From positions 1 to 55,974 of the forward strand of contig JAKITC010000011.1 in assembly GCA_021648285.1 (NCBI GenBank): DNA of 55,974 nt. The letters run 5' to 3'. Both the position numbers and the translations under genes were made by a program. This stretch comes from Sulfurimonas sp. GTDB taxonomy: Bacteria; Campylobacterota; Campylobacteria; Campylobacterales; Sulfurimonadaceae. Position 1 is the stretch's first letter, and each line of letters opens with the position of its first letter. The notes beneath the pieces are model-generated. The model saw only the letters and a program-made list of their open reading frames with translations. It made no database searches and was not told the DNA's origin. Shown in pieces: positions 35,565-44,423 of the stretch.

Positions 35565-36431
35565 ATGGTAGATTTCATTTCTCGCATAGATGGGAAGTGG
35601 CTAAGGGGCAGTGATATTAATGGTCAATATACCCAAGAGAAACATGAAGCAATCCTCAATATTTTAGATAAAGATATCAAAATTGTATTTGCTCATAAGT
35701 TTTTAGATAAAAATAAAAGTAGTGAAATAACAGCACTCAAAGAGGTTTTAAAAGATAATATTTTTAGTGATGCACAACAGATATTCTCGTTTGATGCACT
35801 ACTCACTCAATCAGAGATTTTAAATACCATAGATAAACAAGGTAAGAGATACATAGCTAAACTCAAAGATAATCAAAAGCATCTTAAAGAGAAGGCTGTA
35901 GAGACTATAGATGGCTTTAATGATCCTACAGATATAGTTGATGATGAAGATAGCTATTTAACTGAGAATAATAAAAGAGTCTCTCGTAAAGTAGAAGTTT
36001 TTCAAAATAAAAATGCTGATTTAGTTATGTGTCATGAGAACTTTAAGAATATTCAATCTCTTATAAAAGTCACAAAGACATTAACTCGTTCCATAACAGG
36101 TGAAGTCACAATTACAACTCAATATCTTATGGCTAATTTTAAAACAACAGCAAAAGAGTTTCATCAGAAAATACTACAGCATTGGAGAGTTGAAACTTAT
36201 CACTACCACTTAGATATGCTAACTGAAGAAGATGACCACATAGCTCATAAAGAGCCTTTCTCTATATCTATTCTTAGAAGTTTTACTGTTAATTTTTATC
36301 AACTGTTTTTGAATAAATATAAATATAAAGATAAAAAAGTACCTCCAACTGGTAAAACCACTATGGCAGACATTAAAAGAAACTCTCTTTATCTTGATGA
36401 TTTTAGTGCCCAATTGATTGAATTGGAATAA
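35565..36431 (+). pseudogene. 5'-truncated ISAs1-family transposase
   Basis: This is a 288-residue reading frame of ISAs1/DDE_Tnp_1 type: IDGKWLRGS holds the first catalytic Asp, KLKDNQKHL follows a later strand, and the HWRVETYHYHLDM segment has the catalytic Glu with the YREK-like spacing. Full-length ISAs1 transposases have about 70-90 more N-terminal residues, and the frame is blocked by a stop at 35547-35549. The gene therefore probably lost its 5' end. No matching terminal inverted repeats were found, so the element is a remnant. Confidence 0.75.
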
Positions 36432-36522
36432 CATGGTTAAGGTTTGTTTTATATTTCGTGGGATTTACCTAACTTAAATTGAAAGATGTAACAACTTAAT
36501 AAATCTTTTACATTCTTTTGGA

Positions 36523-36528
36523 TACAAT
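36523..36528 (+). promoter_or_regulatory. -10 element of the rpmJ-rplQ operon promoter
   Basis: TTTTGGATACAATACGCGTCC has TACAAT at 36523-36528 in a context nearly identical to the rpsJ and tuf promoters, with the CGCGT discriminator after it. The transcript would start near 36535, about 275 nt before rpmJ. Confidence 0.75.
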
Positions 36529-36615
36529 ACGCGTCCGCTTTGCTGTTTTAACATAAACAAAAGAGTATTTCTATCTATATAAGCATATGTAGATAAAAGT
36601 ATTGGCAAGCTAAGT

Positions 36616-36790
36616 TACTCTCGCCGATAGGCGCAGCTTTAGTGACTGAGCAGAAGCCGGACGAGTTCGGATTCTATGAGAAAAGTGCTTGCCTACATGC
36701 AGCAAAGACAAAATTAAAACGCATTAACTCTCACCGCAAGGTGTAGCTTTAGTGACTAAATAAACACTGGACGAGTTCAGGTTTTATGAG
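36616..36790 (+). ncRNA. Tandem structured RNA unit in the rpmJ leader (two copies)
   Basis: Copy A (36616-36680) and copy B (36726-36790), 110 bp apart, match at 49 of 65 positions. Hairpin 1 is CGCC-GATA-GGCG in A and CACC-GCAA-GGTG in B. The shared linker is AGCTTTAGTGACT. Hairpin 2 is CCG...CGG in A and CTG...CAG in B around GACGAGTT. The changed bases in both stems (positions 8/17, 43/54 and 38/59 of the unit) keep base pairing, which is covariation. This points to a selected RNA fold rather than a random repeat. A control role for the alpha operon is inferred; the ligand or protein is unknown. Confidence 0.7.
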
Positions 36791-36809
36791 ATAAAGAAAA
36801 GGACTTTCA

Positions 36810-36923
36810 ATGAAAGTAAGAGCTTCAGTAAAGAAGATGTGTGATAATTGTAAAGTTGTCAAAAGAAGAGGCATTGTAAGAGTAATCTGCAAAGTTAAAA
36901 AACATAAACAGAGACAAGGATAA
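36810..36923 (+). CDS. rpmJ: Large ribosomal subunit protein L36, zinc-binding type
   Basis: L36 is the smallest 50S protein. The 37-residue product [17 protein letters not shown]... keeps the zinc site C11, C14, C27, H32, the C+ form. Start ATG 36810 follows AAAGGAC. It is the first gene of the alpha operon and lies 2 bp before rpsM. At 114 bp it is easily missed. Confidence 0.97.
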   Translation: MKVRASVKKMCDNCKVVKRRGIVRVICKVKKHKQRQG

Positions 36924-36925
36924 CC

Positions 36926-37288
36926 ATGGCTCGTATTTCAGGTGTTGATTTACCTAAAAAGAAAAGAATAGAGTATGGTTTAACATATGTCTATGGTATT
37001 GGTCTACACGCTTCTCGTCTAATTTTAGATGCGACAGGCATAGACTATAATAAGAGAGTTTTCGAACTTTCTCAAGAAGATATTGCTACAATTACAAATG
37101 AAATCCGTATCAACCATATGGTTGAGGGTGATCTTCGTAAGAAAGTTGCAATGGATATTAAATCACTTATGGATCTAGGTTCATATCGTGGTCTTCGTCA
37201 CCGTCGTGGTCTTCCATGTCGTGGTCAAAAAACTAAGACAAATGCGCGTACTCGTAAGGGTAAACGCAAAACTGTCGGCGCAGTGTAA
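36926..37288 (+). CDS. rpsM: Small ribosomal subunit protein S13
   Basis: S13 bridges the 30S head to the 50S subunit. The 120-residue product starts [21 protein letters not shown] and ends in the basic tail [22 protein letters not shown] that touches P-site tRNA. Confidence 0.97.
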   Translation: MARISGVDLPKKKRIEYGLTYVYGIGLHASRLILDATGIDYNKRVFELSQEDIATITNEIRINHMVEGDLRKKVAMDIKSLMDLGSYRGLRHRRGLPCRGQKTKTNARTRKGKRKTVGAV

Positions 37289-37298
37289 GGGATAACAG

Positions 37299-37691
37299 AT
37301 GGCAAAAAGAAAAACTGTTAGAAAAAAGATTATAAAAAAAAATATTGCTCGTGGTATATGTCATATCGCAGCATCATTTAACAATACACTTGTGACAATT
37401 ACAGATGAGATGGGTAACATGATTGCTTGGTCTTCTGCTGGTAGTCTTGGTTTTAAAGGTAGCAAAAAATCTACTCCATTCGCGGCTCAAGCAGCGACTG
37501 AAGATGCAGTAGCAAAGGCTCAAATACATGGTATAAAAGAACTTGGTATTAAAGTTCAAGGTCCTGGTTCAGGTCGTGAAACCGCAGTTAAAGCTGTTGG
37601 TGCTATTGAAGGAATTCGTGTTACATTTATGAAAGATGTTACACCTTTACCACACAATGGTTGTCGGGCGCCTAAGCGTCGTAGAGTTTAA
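37299..37691 (+). CDS. rpsK: Small ribosomal subunit protein S11
   Basis: S11 forms part of the mRNA exit on the 30S platform. The 130-residue product has [34 protein letters not shown] and the C-terminal signature [16 protein letters not shown]. Confidence 0.97.
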   Translation: MAKRKTVRKKIIKKNIARGICHIAASFNNTLVTITDEMGNMIAWSSAGSLGFKGSKKSTPFAAQAATEDAVAKAQIHGIKELGIKVQGPGSGRETAVKAVGAIEGIRVTFMKDVTPLPHNGCRAPKRRRV

Positions 37692-37702
37692 GGAGATTAC
37701 TG

Positions 37703-38329
37703 ATGGCAAGATATAGAGGTCCAGTAGAAAAAATCGAAAGAAGATTTGGAGTAAGCCTTAACCTTAAAGGTGAGCGTCGTTTAGCAGGTAAATCTGCATT
37801 AGAAAAAAGACCTTATGGTCCTGGTCAACATGGTCAGCGTCGTAAGAAAGTTTCTGAGTATGGTTTACAACTTAATGAGAAGCAAAAAGCAAAGTTCATG
37901 TATGGTGTTTCTGAAAAACAATTCCGTGCACTATTTGTTGAAGCAAAAAGAAGAGAGGGAAATACTGGTACAAACCTTATTACTCTAATTGAAAGTAGAC
38001 TTGATAATGTTGTTTATCGTATGGGTTTTGCTTCAACTCGTCGTTTTGCTCGTCAACTTGTTACTCATGGTCATATTTTAGTGGATGGCAAAAAACTTGA
38101 TATCCCTTCTTACCGTGTTAAACCAGGTCAGAAAATAGAAGTTCATGAATCAAGTAAAACAAATGTTCAAATTGTTCGTGCTATAGAGTTAACTAATCAG
38201 ACAGGTTTAGCTCCATGGGTTGATATAGATGCTGAAAAAGTATTTGGTATTTATACTCGTTTACCTGAGCGTGAAGAAGTTGTAATCCCTGTTGAAGAGC
38301 GTTTAATCGTTGAACTTTACTCAAAATAA
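37703..38329 (+). CDS. rpsD: Small ribosomal subunit protein S4
   Basis: S4 nucleates 30S assembly and, in enterobacteria, represses the alpha operon. The 208-residue product has no zinc-ribbon cysteines in its first 50 residues (C- form) and has the S4 RNA-binding domain ([33 protein letters not shown]). If autoregulation exists here, the duplicated leader RNA is the natural target to test. Confidence 0.97.
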   Translation: MARYRGPVEKIERRFGVSLNLKGERRLAGKSALEKRPYGPGQHGQRRKKVSEYGLQLNEKQKAKFMYGVSEKQFRALFVEAKRREGNTGTNLITLIESRLDNVVYRMGFASTRRFARQLVTHGHILVDGKKLDIPSYRVKPGQKIEVHESSKTNVQIVRAIELTNQTGLAPWVDIDAEKVFGIYTRLPEREEVVIPVEERLIVELYSK

Positions 38330-38352
38330 TAGTTAATAAAAGGCGTTAGAGA

Positions 38353-39342
38353 ATGAAGAAAATTAAAACTACTCCACTTGCTCCTCAAGAATTTGAGGTA
38401 GAACAGATTAGTGAGAATGAAGCTAATATTATTGCATACCCTTTTGAAACAGGTTATGCGATCTCTTTAGCTCATCCACTTCGCCGTTTTTTATTAAGTA
38501 GTTCAGTTGGTTATGCACCAATTGCTATTAAAATTGAGGGTGCTAAGCATGAGTTTGATTCTGTACGTGGTATGCTAGAAGATATTTCTGACTTTATTTT
38601 AAATCTTAAAGAGATTCGCTTTAAGCTCATTGATGAAATTACAGAGGCAGAAATCAGCTACAGTTTTGCTGGTCCTTGTACTATTAAAGGTAGTGATCTT
38701 TCCGATGATAAAGTAGAAATAGTTAATCAAGATGCTCCTCTTGCAACACTAAATGAAGACTCTATTCTTAACTTTAGTATTAAGATAGCTCAAGGTATAG
38801 GTTATGTTTCTAGTGAAGATACATATGATGAATTAGAAGAGGGATATATAGCATTAGATGCTTATTTCACTCCTGTTCGTAGCACAACTTATAAAATTGA
38901 AAATGTACTAGTTGATGATAACCCTAACTTTGAGAGAGTGATTTTAAATATAAAAACAGATGGACAAATTTCTCCTGTAGAGGCATTTAGAAACTCACTA
39001 GAAGTTATGTATGCTCAACTAGCCGTATTTAACAGTGAAATAAGTGTTAAAGCTCCAACTGCAATTGAAAGAGTTGAAGAGAGTCCAGATCTTAAAAAAT
39101 TAACTACAAATATTGATAGCTTAGGTTTAAGCGCAAGAAGTTTTAACTGTCTTGACCGCTCAAATATAAAGTTAATTGGTGAGATAGCATTAATGAGTAC
39201 TAATGATCTTAAGAATGTTAAAAACCTAGGTAAAAAATCATATGATGAGATTGTTGAAAAACTTCAAGAATTTGGTTTTGAAGTTGGTGGCACTCTTAGT
39301 GATGATGTAGTTAGTGCATTAAAAAAGAAAATAGAAGCTTAA
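38353..39342 (+). CDS. rpoA: RNA polymerase alpha subunit
   Basis: Alpha dimerises to scaffold RNA polymerase assembly and binds promoter UP elements and activators. The 329-residue product has the N-terminal domain (about 1-230, with [23 protein letters not shown]) and the C-terminal domain (about 250-329, with [16 protein letters not shown] and [15 protein letters not shown], the helix-hairpin-helix). A weak Shine-Dalgarno, AAAAGG, precedes the ATG by about 10 bases. Confidence 0.97.
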   Translation: MKKIKTTPLAPQEFEVEQISENEANIIAYPFETGYAISLAHPLRRFLLSSSVGYAPIAIKIEGAKHEFDSVRGMLEDISDFILNLKEIRFKLIDEITEAEISYSFAGPCTIKGSDLSDDKVEIVNQDAPLATLNEDSILNFSIKIAQGIGYVSSEDTYDELEEGYIALDAYFTPVRSTTYKIENVLVDDNPNFERVILNIKTDGQISPVEAFRNSLEVMYAQLAVFNSEISVKAPTAIERVEESPDLKKLTTNIDSLGLSARSFNCLDRSNIKLIGEIALMSTNDLKNVKNLGKKSYDEIVEKLQEFGFEVGGTLSDDVVSALKKKIEA

Positions 39343-39368
39343 TAAGCTTGTAAAAAGAGGAATTAAAG

Positions 39369-39719
39369 ATGAGACATCGTCATGGATATCGTAAACTAAG
39401 TCGTACAAGTACACACCGTGCTGCTTTACTTAAGAATCTTAGTATTTCGTTAATTGAACATGGTAAAATTGAAACTACTGCTATTAAAGCAAAAGAGTTA
39501 CGCTCTTATATTGAAAAACTGATTACAGTTGCAACTAAGAATGATTCTAATGCACATAGAGCAGTATTTGCGTCGCTTCAAAGCAAAGAAGCAACTAAAA
39601 CTTTAGTAAATGAAGTAGCTCCTAAGTATGTTGATCGTGCTGGTGGATATACAAGAATTACTAGAACTAGAATTCGTCGTGGTGATGCTACGACTATGGC
39701 GTTTATTGAACTAGTTTAA
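39369..39719 (+). CDS. rplQ: Large ribosomal subunit protein L17
   Basis: L17 lies near the peptide exit tunnel. The 116-residue product begins [24 protein letters not shown] and ends [25 protein letters not shown], both diagnostic. It is the last gene of the alpha operon, followed by a terminator. Confidence 0.97.
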   Translation: MRHRHGYRKLSRTSTHRAALLKNLSISLIEHGKIETTAIKAKELRSYIEKLITVATKNDSNAHRAVFASLQSKEATKTLVNEVAPKYVDRAGGYTRITRTRIRRGDATTMAFIELV

Positions 39720-39732
39720 TAAATATGCTAAA

Positions 39733-39760
39733 TAATAATGAGGCTTTTGCTTCATTATTA
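39733..39760 (+). terminator. Terminator of the alpha operon
   Basis: TAATAATGAGGC (39733-39744) pairs with GCTTCATTATTA (39749-39760) around TTTT, with one G-T pair, a 12-bp stem. It is followed by ATCTTT and lies 14 bp after rplQ. Confidence 0.75.
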
Positions 39761-39808
39761 ATCTTTAAAAAATTCCATATTCTAAAATACTTTTAATAAA
39801 GAGAAATA

Positions 39809-41026
39809 ATGAGTAATTTCGCATTTGGAACCTACAGAATCAGTGAATTTAATCCAGAACATATTCAAGCATTAAAAGAAGCTATAGAATCTGGAATAAA
39901 AATGATTGATACATCATCAAACTATATGGATGGCTCCGCTGAGCGTGCAATAGCTCTTGCATTTAGAGAGTTTGATGAAAGTAAAAGAGATGAAGTTGAA
40001 ATAGTAAGTAAATTTGGTTATATTCAAAATTCAAACTTATCAAAACATAAAGAAAAACCTTTTGAAGAAGTTGTTGAATTTAGCGAAGATTGTTGTCATT
40101 CTATATCAAAATCATTTCTACACTTACAACTTAGTGATTCCCTAGATAGATTAGAGATGCAAAAACTTGATTGTTATCTTATACATAATCCTGAATATTA
40201 CCTTTTAGATGCAATAAAAAAAGGCATTGATATTGATGACAGACTTGATGAGATGTATAAAAGACTTGAGAATGCTTTTATAGGTCTTGAAGAGGAAGTT
40301 AAAAATTGTCGTATCAGTTCTTATGGTATAAGCTCAAATAGTTTTTCTCTAAATCAAAACAATAATGAATTTTTACCATATGAAGATCTTTTAACATTAG
40401 CAAATAATGCTGCTGAGTTAGTTGGAAATGATATTCATAGTTTTACAACTATTGAGTTACCTATAAATATGCTTGAACAGGAGGGGCTTAAATGCGCTAC
40501 ATGGGCAAAGAATAATGGAATTAGAGTATTAGCAAATAGAGCATTAAATGTAAAATATGAAAATTCTATGTTTCGTTTATGTGATTATGACGAGAGCAGA
40601 CAATATTATCATCATTTTAATGAACTGATAGAAGTTTGTAATAATGATACTTTAAGACCACTCTATAATCTTTTAGAACAATTGGATGACAGCAAACATA
40701 AATTTAAATGGCTTGGAGATTATGACTCTTTCTTATATGCTCAAATTATTCCTCATATTAAAAAAACTATAAAAGTAGTTGATGAAAAAAATAGAGAAAC
40801 AATGTTTAATTTTATAGATTTATTTCTTCAAGAGTATAGAAAAATGGTAGCTTATGAATGTTCAAAAAGTACAAGAAAAGAGCTAAAAGATTATTTTAAA
40901 GAATGCAATTCTTTAATGCAAGAGTGTGCGGTTAAGTTTTTAATGCAAAGAGACAACATTGATTATATACTAATAGGCATGAGAAAACCTACATATGTTC
41001 ATCAATTTCTTTCTTTAGTAAAATAA
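39809..41026 (+). CDS. Aldo/keto reductase-family protein
   Basis: This 405-residue protein opens with the aldo/keto reductase barrel: FGTYRIS, then GIKMIDTSSNYMDGSAE with the catalytic Asp and Tyr, the later Lys (VSKFGY), and LDCYLIHNPEYYL. It is longer than the usual 320-340 residues because of helical insertions in the middle and C-terminal half. The C-terminal NIDYILIGMRKPTYV is a family NADPH-binding end. RBS AGAGAAAT is modest. The substrate is unknown. Confidence 0.8.
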   Translation: MSNFAFGTYRISEFNPEHIQALKEAIESGIKMIDTSSNYMDGSAERAIALAFREFDESKRDEVEIVSKFGYIQNSNLSKHKEKPFEEVVEFSEDCCHSISKSFLHLQLSDSLDRLEMQKLDCYLIHNPEYYLLDAIKKGIDIDDRLDEMYKRLENAFIGLEEEVKNCRISSYGISSNSFSLNQNNNEFLPYEDLLTLANNAAELVGNDIHSFTTIELPINMLEQEGLKCATWAKNNGIRVLANRALNVKYENSMFRLCDYDESRQYYHHFNELIEVCNNDTLRPLYNLLEQLDDSKHKFKWLGDYDSFLYAQIIPHIKKTIKVVDEKNRETMFNFIDLFLQEYRKMVAYECSKSTRKELKDYFKECNSLMQECAVKFLMQRDNIDYILIGMRKPTYVHQFLSLVK

Positions 41027-41095
41027 GTGTTATTATTTATCAATTGTTAAGCGATTTTGTCATATCTTATGATATGTAATAAATAAAGGATCGGC

Positions 41096-41371
41096 ATGAT
41101 TCCATTTTCAGACGAAGAACTGATGGCTCCAGTAGAGAATGTTATAAATAAAGTACGCCCGTCTTTAGCTCTTGATGGGGGGGACATAGATTTTTTAACA
41201 GTAAAAAATTCAGTTGTTTATATACAGCTAAAAGGTGCTTGTATTGGCTGTGCTAGTAGTTCTACAACACTAAAATATGGAGTTGAGAAACAACTTAAAA
41301 TGGACATTCATCCGGAATTAACAGTAATAAATGTGCCTCAAGGCATGGAAAATGATTTAAATAATTTATAA
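41096..41371 (+). CDS. NifU C-terminal-domain (Nfu-like) Fe-S carrier
   Basis: This is a 91-residue Fe-S cluster carrier with the Nfu motif C49-I-G-C52 in LKGACIGCASSSTTLKYGVEK, which holds a bridging [4Fe-4S] cluster between two protomers. RBS AAAGGA precedes the ATG. It is probably the start of the run that includes the TPR gene and murE (16 bp to the next gene). Confidence 0.88.
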   Translation: MIPFSDEELMAPVENVINKVRPSLALDGGDIDFLTVKNSVVYIQLKGACIGCASSSTTLKYGVEKQLKMDIHPELTVINVPQGMENDLNNL

Positions 41372-41387
41372 ATAAGAGAAAAAATTA

Positions 41388-41978
41388 ATGAATATAAGTA
41401 AATACAAAATATTAAGTCAGGCTAAAGAGAGTTTCTCAAAGAATGATTTTAAAAATGCTTTAGAGAAATTTGCTACAGTTTTACAAAACTATCCTAATTC
41501 AATAGAAGCTTATAATGGTGTAATTCTTGCTGAAATGGCTATGAGTGGAGAAGGTGGGGCAGAAGCTTTATTTGATTATTATGAGATTTTAAAAGAAGAA
41601 GATAAAGAACAAGCTGATAAAATTATGGGTGAAATATTACAAAATATGGATGGCTCACTTGAGAAATTAAGTGAAGTATTTGCAGAACCTATTCGTGATA
41701 GATTAGATTTTGAAGATGGAATTTTATATAAAGATTTTAAAGCTATTATAGATGGTGGCGAGACTTTTAAAGAAACTTTTGAAAATATTATGTTCTCAAC
41801 TCGCGTGATAATTACACAAAAAGAAGATTTTATAGATTTTTTAGATAACTTAATAGAAAACGATTTCTCAGATATGGCGCTAACTTATTTAGAAAATGCT
41901 CTTAGTGTTTATCCAAGTGATAAGCTTCTTAGAAAATTATTGAAAAAACTAGCCAAAGGTTCTAACGGTGAAAATTGA
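41388..41978 (+). CDS. TPR-repeat protein, hypothetical
   Basis: This is a 196-residue soluble, acidic protein with a TPR at about 7-40 (ILSQAKESFSKNDFKNALEKFATVLQNYPNSIEAYNG) and a second helical pair near 155-190. It probably mediates protein contacts. No catalytic motif is seen. The 3' end overlaps the murE start by 11 bp, so it is coupled to cell-wall synthesis genes; a direct role there is not shown. Confidence 0.7.
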   Translation: MNISKYKILSQAKESFSKNDFKNALEKFATVLQNYPNSIEAYNGVILAEMAMSGEGGAEALFDYYEILKEEDKEQADKIMGEILQNMDGSLEKLSEVFAEPIRDRLDFEDGILYKDFKAIIDGGETFKETFENIMFSTRVIITQKEDFIDFLDNLIENDFSDMALTYLENALSVYPSDKLLRKLLKKLAKGSNGEN

Positions 41979-43263
41979 GCTTCCAGAGCAAGAGTTTAAA
42001 TATGTAACTGAAAATTCTTTGGAGTGTGATAGTGAAACAGCTTTTGTTCTAACAAATCAAAATGAAAAATATCTTCAAAATGCAAAAAAAAATTATGCCC
42101 ACTCAATAATAGATATTAAAGATATTGCAGAATTTTTTGGTATAGATAAGATTAAAATAGTTGGAATTACAGGAACAAATGGTAAAACAACAACAGCAAG
42201 TGCAATATACTCATTTTTATTAGATTTAGGTTACAAAGTAGCAATGCAAGGAACTCGTGGGTTTTTTATGAATGATGAAGTTGTAGAGGGTAAAACTCTT
42301 ACTACACCATCAGTATTAAATACATACAAACATATATATCAAGCAGTTAGTGCAGGATGTGAATTTTTTATTATGGAAGTAAGCTCACATGCAATTGTTC
42401 AAAAGCGTATTGAAGGATTAAGCTTTGAGCTTAAAATTCTTACAAATATTACACAAGATCATTTAGATTATCACAAAACTTTAGGTGAATATATAGCTGT
42501 AAAAAATAGTTTTTTTCAAGATGAGAGCAATAAACTAATAAACAAAGATGAGCCTAGAGCCGCATTTAATTTTAAAAATGCCAAATCCTACGGGATAGAA
42601 AATTCTGCTACATATAGACTTATCGCGTATTCATTAAATAATGCATCTAGTGGAATAATTCAACATTTCAAAGATGTGGTTCCTTTTACAGCATCACTTC
42701 ATGGTTTTTTTAACCTTTATAATCTTATGGCTGCAATCTCTGCTACACACATGCTAACAGGGAAAAAACTAGAAGAAGTATGTAATGTAGTTGATGGTTT
42801 TGCAGGTGTGAGTGGGAGAATGGAGCAAGTTTGTGAAGTGCCAAATGTTATAGTTGATTTTGCTCATACGCCAGATGGGATGCAACAAGTTTTAAATGCC
42901 CTAAAAGAGAAAGAACTTTTAGTTGTATTTGGAGCTGGTGGAGATAGAGATAAATCTAAAAGAGCATTGATGGGAAGAGTTGTAGCATCTTTAGCAAAAA
43001 AAGTTTATATTACTAGTGATAATCCAAGAAATGAAGATCCTCAAGAGATAATAGATGATATTTTAGAAGGTATTGAAGATAAAAGTATAGCAGTTGTTGA
43101 ATTAAATAGAAAAAAAGCTATAGAGATGGCACTTAATGATCAGGATAAAGGTGAAGTAGTAATAATTCTTGGAAAAGGTGATGAAAGTTTTCAAATTATT
43201 TATGAAGAAAATTTTCCATTTGATGATAGAGAAGTTGTTAAAAACCTGTTAAATATAAAATAA
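41968..43263 (+). CDS. murE: UDP-MurNAc-tripeptide synthetase MurE
   Basis: This enzyme adds meso-diaminopimelate to UDP-MurNAc-L-Ala-D-Glu in the cytoplasm. The 431-residue product starts at GTG 41968. It has the ATP loop G69-T-N-G-K-T-T75, the ENSSHA-type HAIV block and FAHTPDGM. D351-N-P-R-N-E-D-P358 is the loop that marks DAP rather than lysine specificity. It is about 60 residues shorter than the E. coli enzyme, which is usual in this phylum. Confidence 0.95.
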   Translation: MKIELPEQEFKYVTENSLECDSETAFVLTNQNEKYLQNAKKNYAHSIIDIKDIAEFFGIDKIKIVGITGTNGKTTTASAIYSFLLDLGYKVAMQGTRGFFMNDEVVEGKTLTTPSVLNTYKHIYQAVSAGCEFFIMEVSSHAIVQKRIEGLSFELKILTNITQDHLDYHKTLGEYIAVKNSFFQDESNKLINKDEPRAAFNFKNAKSYGIENSATYRLIAYSLNNASSGIIQHFKDVVPFTASLHGFFNLYNLMAAISATHMLTGKKLEEVCNVVDGFAGVSGRMEQVCEVPNVIVDFAHTPDGMQQVLNALKEKELLVVFGAGGDRDKSKRALMGRVVASLAKKVYITSDNPRNEDPQEIIDDILEGIEDKSIAVVELNRKKAIEMALNDQDKGEVVIILGKGDESFQIIYEENFPFDDREVVKNLLNIK

Positions 43264-43319
43264 ATTCTTAAACTATAAAACTTCTTTCATTCCATTATAT
43301 TTTATGAGTTAATTTTCGC

Positions 43320-43325
43320 TATACT
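43320..43325 (+). promoter_or_regulatory. -10 element for the ferredoxin-panD-ybaB run
   Basis: TTTTCGCTATACTTTCGG has TATACT at 43320-43325, 26 bp before ATG 43352, with AAGGAT as RBS at 43340-43345. The 88-bp gap after murE supports a new transcript here. Confidence 0.5.
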
Positions 43326-43351
43326 TTCGGAAAAAAATTAAGGATAATTTT

Positions 43352-43726
43352 ATGGGACTTCCTCAACCAGCGTATTATATATTTAAATGTGAGCAATCAG
43401 CTCCTCCTGGGATGCCAAAACCATCTTGTGTAACACCAGAGAGTCAAGAACTTTTTCAATATTTAGCACAAAAACTGATGACAGATGGAGTTATGTCAAC
43501 TGTACAACCAATTCGTACTTCATGTCTTAATCGCTGTATTGCTGGTCCAGTTATGTTAGTAGAACCAGGACATACAATGTACGCAAGATTAACGAAAGAA
43601 AAAATTGATAGAATTATAGAAGAACATATTCTTGGTGGAAATGTTGTTGAAGAGTTTTTAATAGAAGCTGAACTATGGGATGATGCAATCACTCCATGTG
43701 AGATGCAAAAACAAATGGGAATGTAG
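43352..43726 (+). CDS. Thioredoxin-like [2Fe-2S] ferredoxin
   Basis: This is a 124-residue protein with the thioredoxin-like ferredoxin cysteine set C13, C26, C58, C62 (KCEQSAPPG...PSC, then SCLNRCIAGP). The fold is that of the small Fe-S proteins related to the NuoE domain. The redox partner is unknown. It lies 9 bp before panD, where an electron-transfer protein is not needed, so the link may be only transcriptional. Confidence 0.8.
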   Translation: MGLPQPAYYIFKCEQSAPPGMPKPSCVTPESQELFQYLAQKLMTDGVMSTVQPIRTSCLNRCIAGPVMLVEPGHTMYARLTKEKIDRIIEEHILGGNVVEEFLIEAELWDDAITPCEMQKQMGM

Positions 43727-43735
43727 GAAAAAATT

Positions 43736-44101
43736 ATGTTAATAGAGATGTTATACAGCAAAATTCATCGTGCTACTGTAACTGATGCTAATTTAAATTA
43801 TATTGGTTCTATTACAATAGATGAAGAGCTTTTAGAAGCTGCTAAGATGAGAATAGGACAAAAAGTCGAAATTTTAAACATCAATAATGGCGAGAGATTT
43901 TCAACATATATTATTCTCGGTGAACGTGGCAAAAGAGATATCTGCTTAAATGGTGCTGCTGCTAGAAAAGTTCAACCAGGTGATAAGATAATTATAGTTG
44001 CTTATGCAACTTATGATGAGAAAGATTTAGAAACTTATAAACCAAAAGTTGTTCTTGTTAACGAAAACAATGATATTGATAAAATTTTAGAGAGTATATA
44101 A
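43736..44101 (+). CDS. panD: Aspartate 1-decarboxylase
   Basis: This enzyme makes beta-alanine for pantothenate. The 121-residue precursor is cleaved between G24 and S25 (NYIGSIT) to form a pyruvoyl group. K9 and Y58-region residues of the active site are present, as is [11 protein letters not shown]. The start at 43736 puts the cleavage site at the standard 24/25. The next gene starts 4 bp after its stop. Confidence 0.95.
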   Translation: MLIEMLYSKIHRATVTDANLNYIGSITIDEELLEAAKMRIGQKVEILNINNGERFSTYIILGERGKRDICLNGAAARKVQPGDKIIIVAYATYDEKDLETYKPKVVLVNENNDIDKILESI

Positions 44102-44105
44102 AAAG

Positions 44106-44423
44106 ATGTTTGAAAACCTAGGTGATATGAGTAAAATGCTTGAAGGTATGCAAGAAAATGCAAGTAAGCTTCAAGCAGAATTAGAATCTAAAATTTTTAA
44201 TGTTAAAAGTGGTGGTGGATTACTTGAGATAAGCATAAATGGTAAAGGTGAAGTTATAGATATTAATATAGATAGTTCACTTTTAACTGATAAAGATTCA
44301 CTTCAAATTTTACTTATTGGTGCTATAAATGATGCCAATAAAATGGTTGAACAAAATAAACAAAGTAGTGCAATGGGAATGCTCGGTGGCATGGGCGGAA
44401 TGAATCCGTTTGGCACAAAATAA
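44106..44423 (+). CDS. YbaB/EbfC nucleoid-associated protein
   Basis: This is a 105-residue DNA-binding dimer of the YbaB family, with KMLEGMQENASKLQAELESKIFNVKSGGG and GKGEVIDINIDSSLL, and a Met/Gly-rich tail (GMLGGMGGMNPF). It is expected to coat the nucleoid. No base lies between its stop and the next ATG. Confidence 0.9.
   Translation: MFENLGDMSKMLEGMQENASKLQAELESKIFNVKSGGGLLEISINGKGEVIDINIDSSLLTDKDSLQILLIGAINDANKMVEQNKQSSAMGMLGGMGGMNPFGTK

Larger units (their letters stand above)
36432..36809 (+). other. Non-coding gap: transposase 3' flank, promoter and rpmJ leader
   Basis: This 378-bp stretch has no protein-coding gene. It contains about 80 bp after the transposase, the alpha-operon promoter (36523-36528) and a leader of about 275 nt holding two copies of a structured RNA unit. 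The leader is far longer than that of the S10 operon (about 50 nt). Confidence 0.8.

Noticed and set aside
36616..36790. A CRISPR array or IS ends in the repeated rpmJ leader
   Set aside because: Only two long units with sequence change that keeps pairing, no regular spacers, and no cas genes; a structured RNA fits better.
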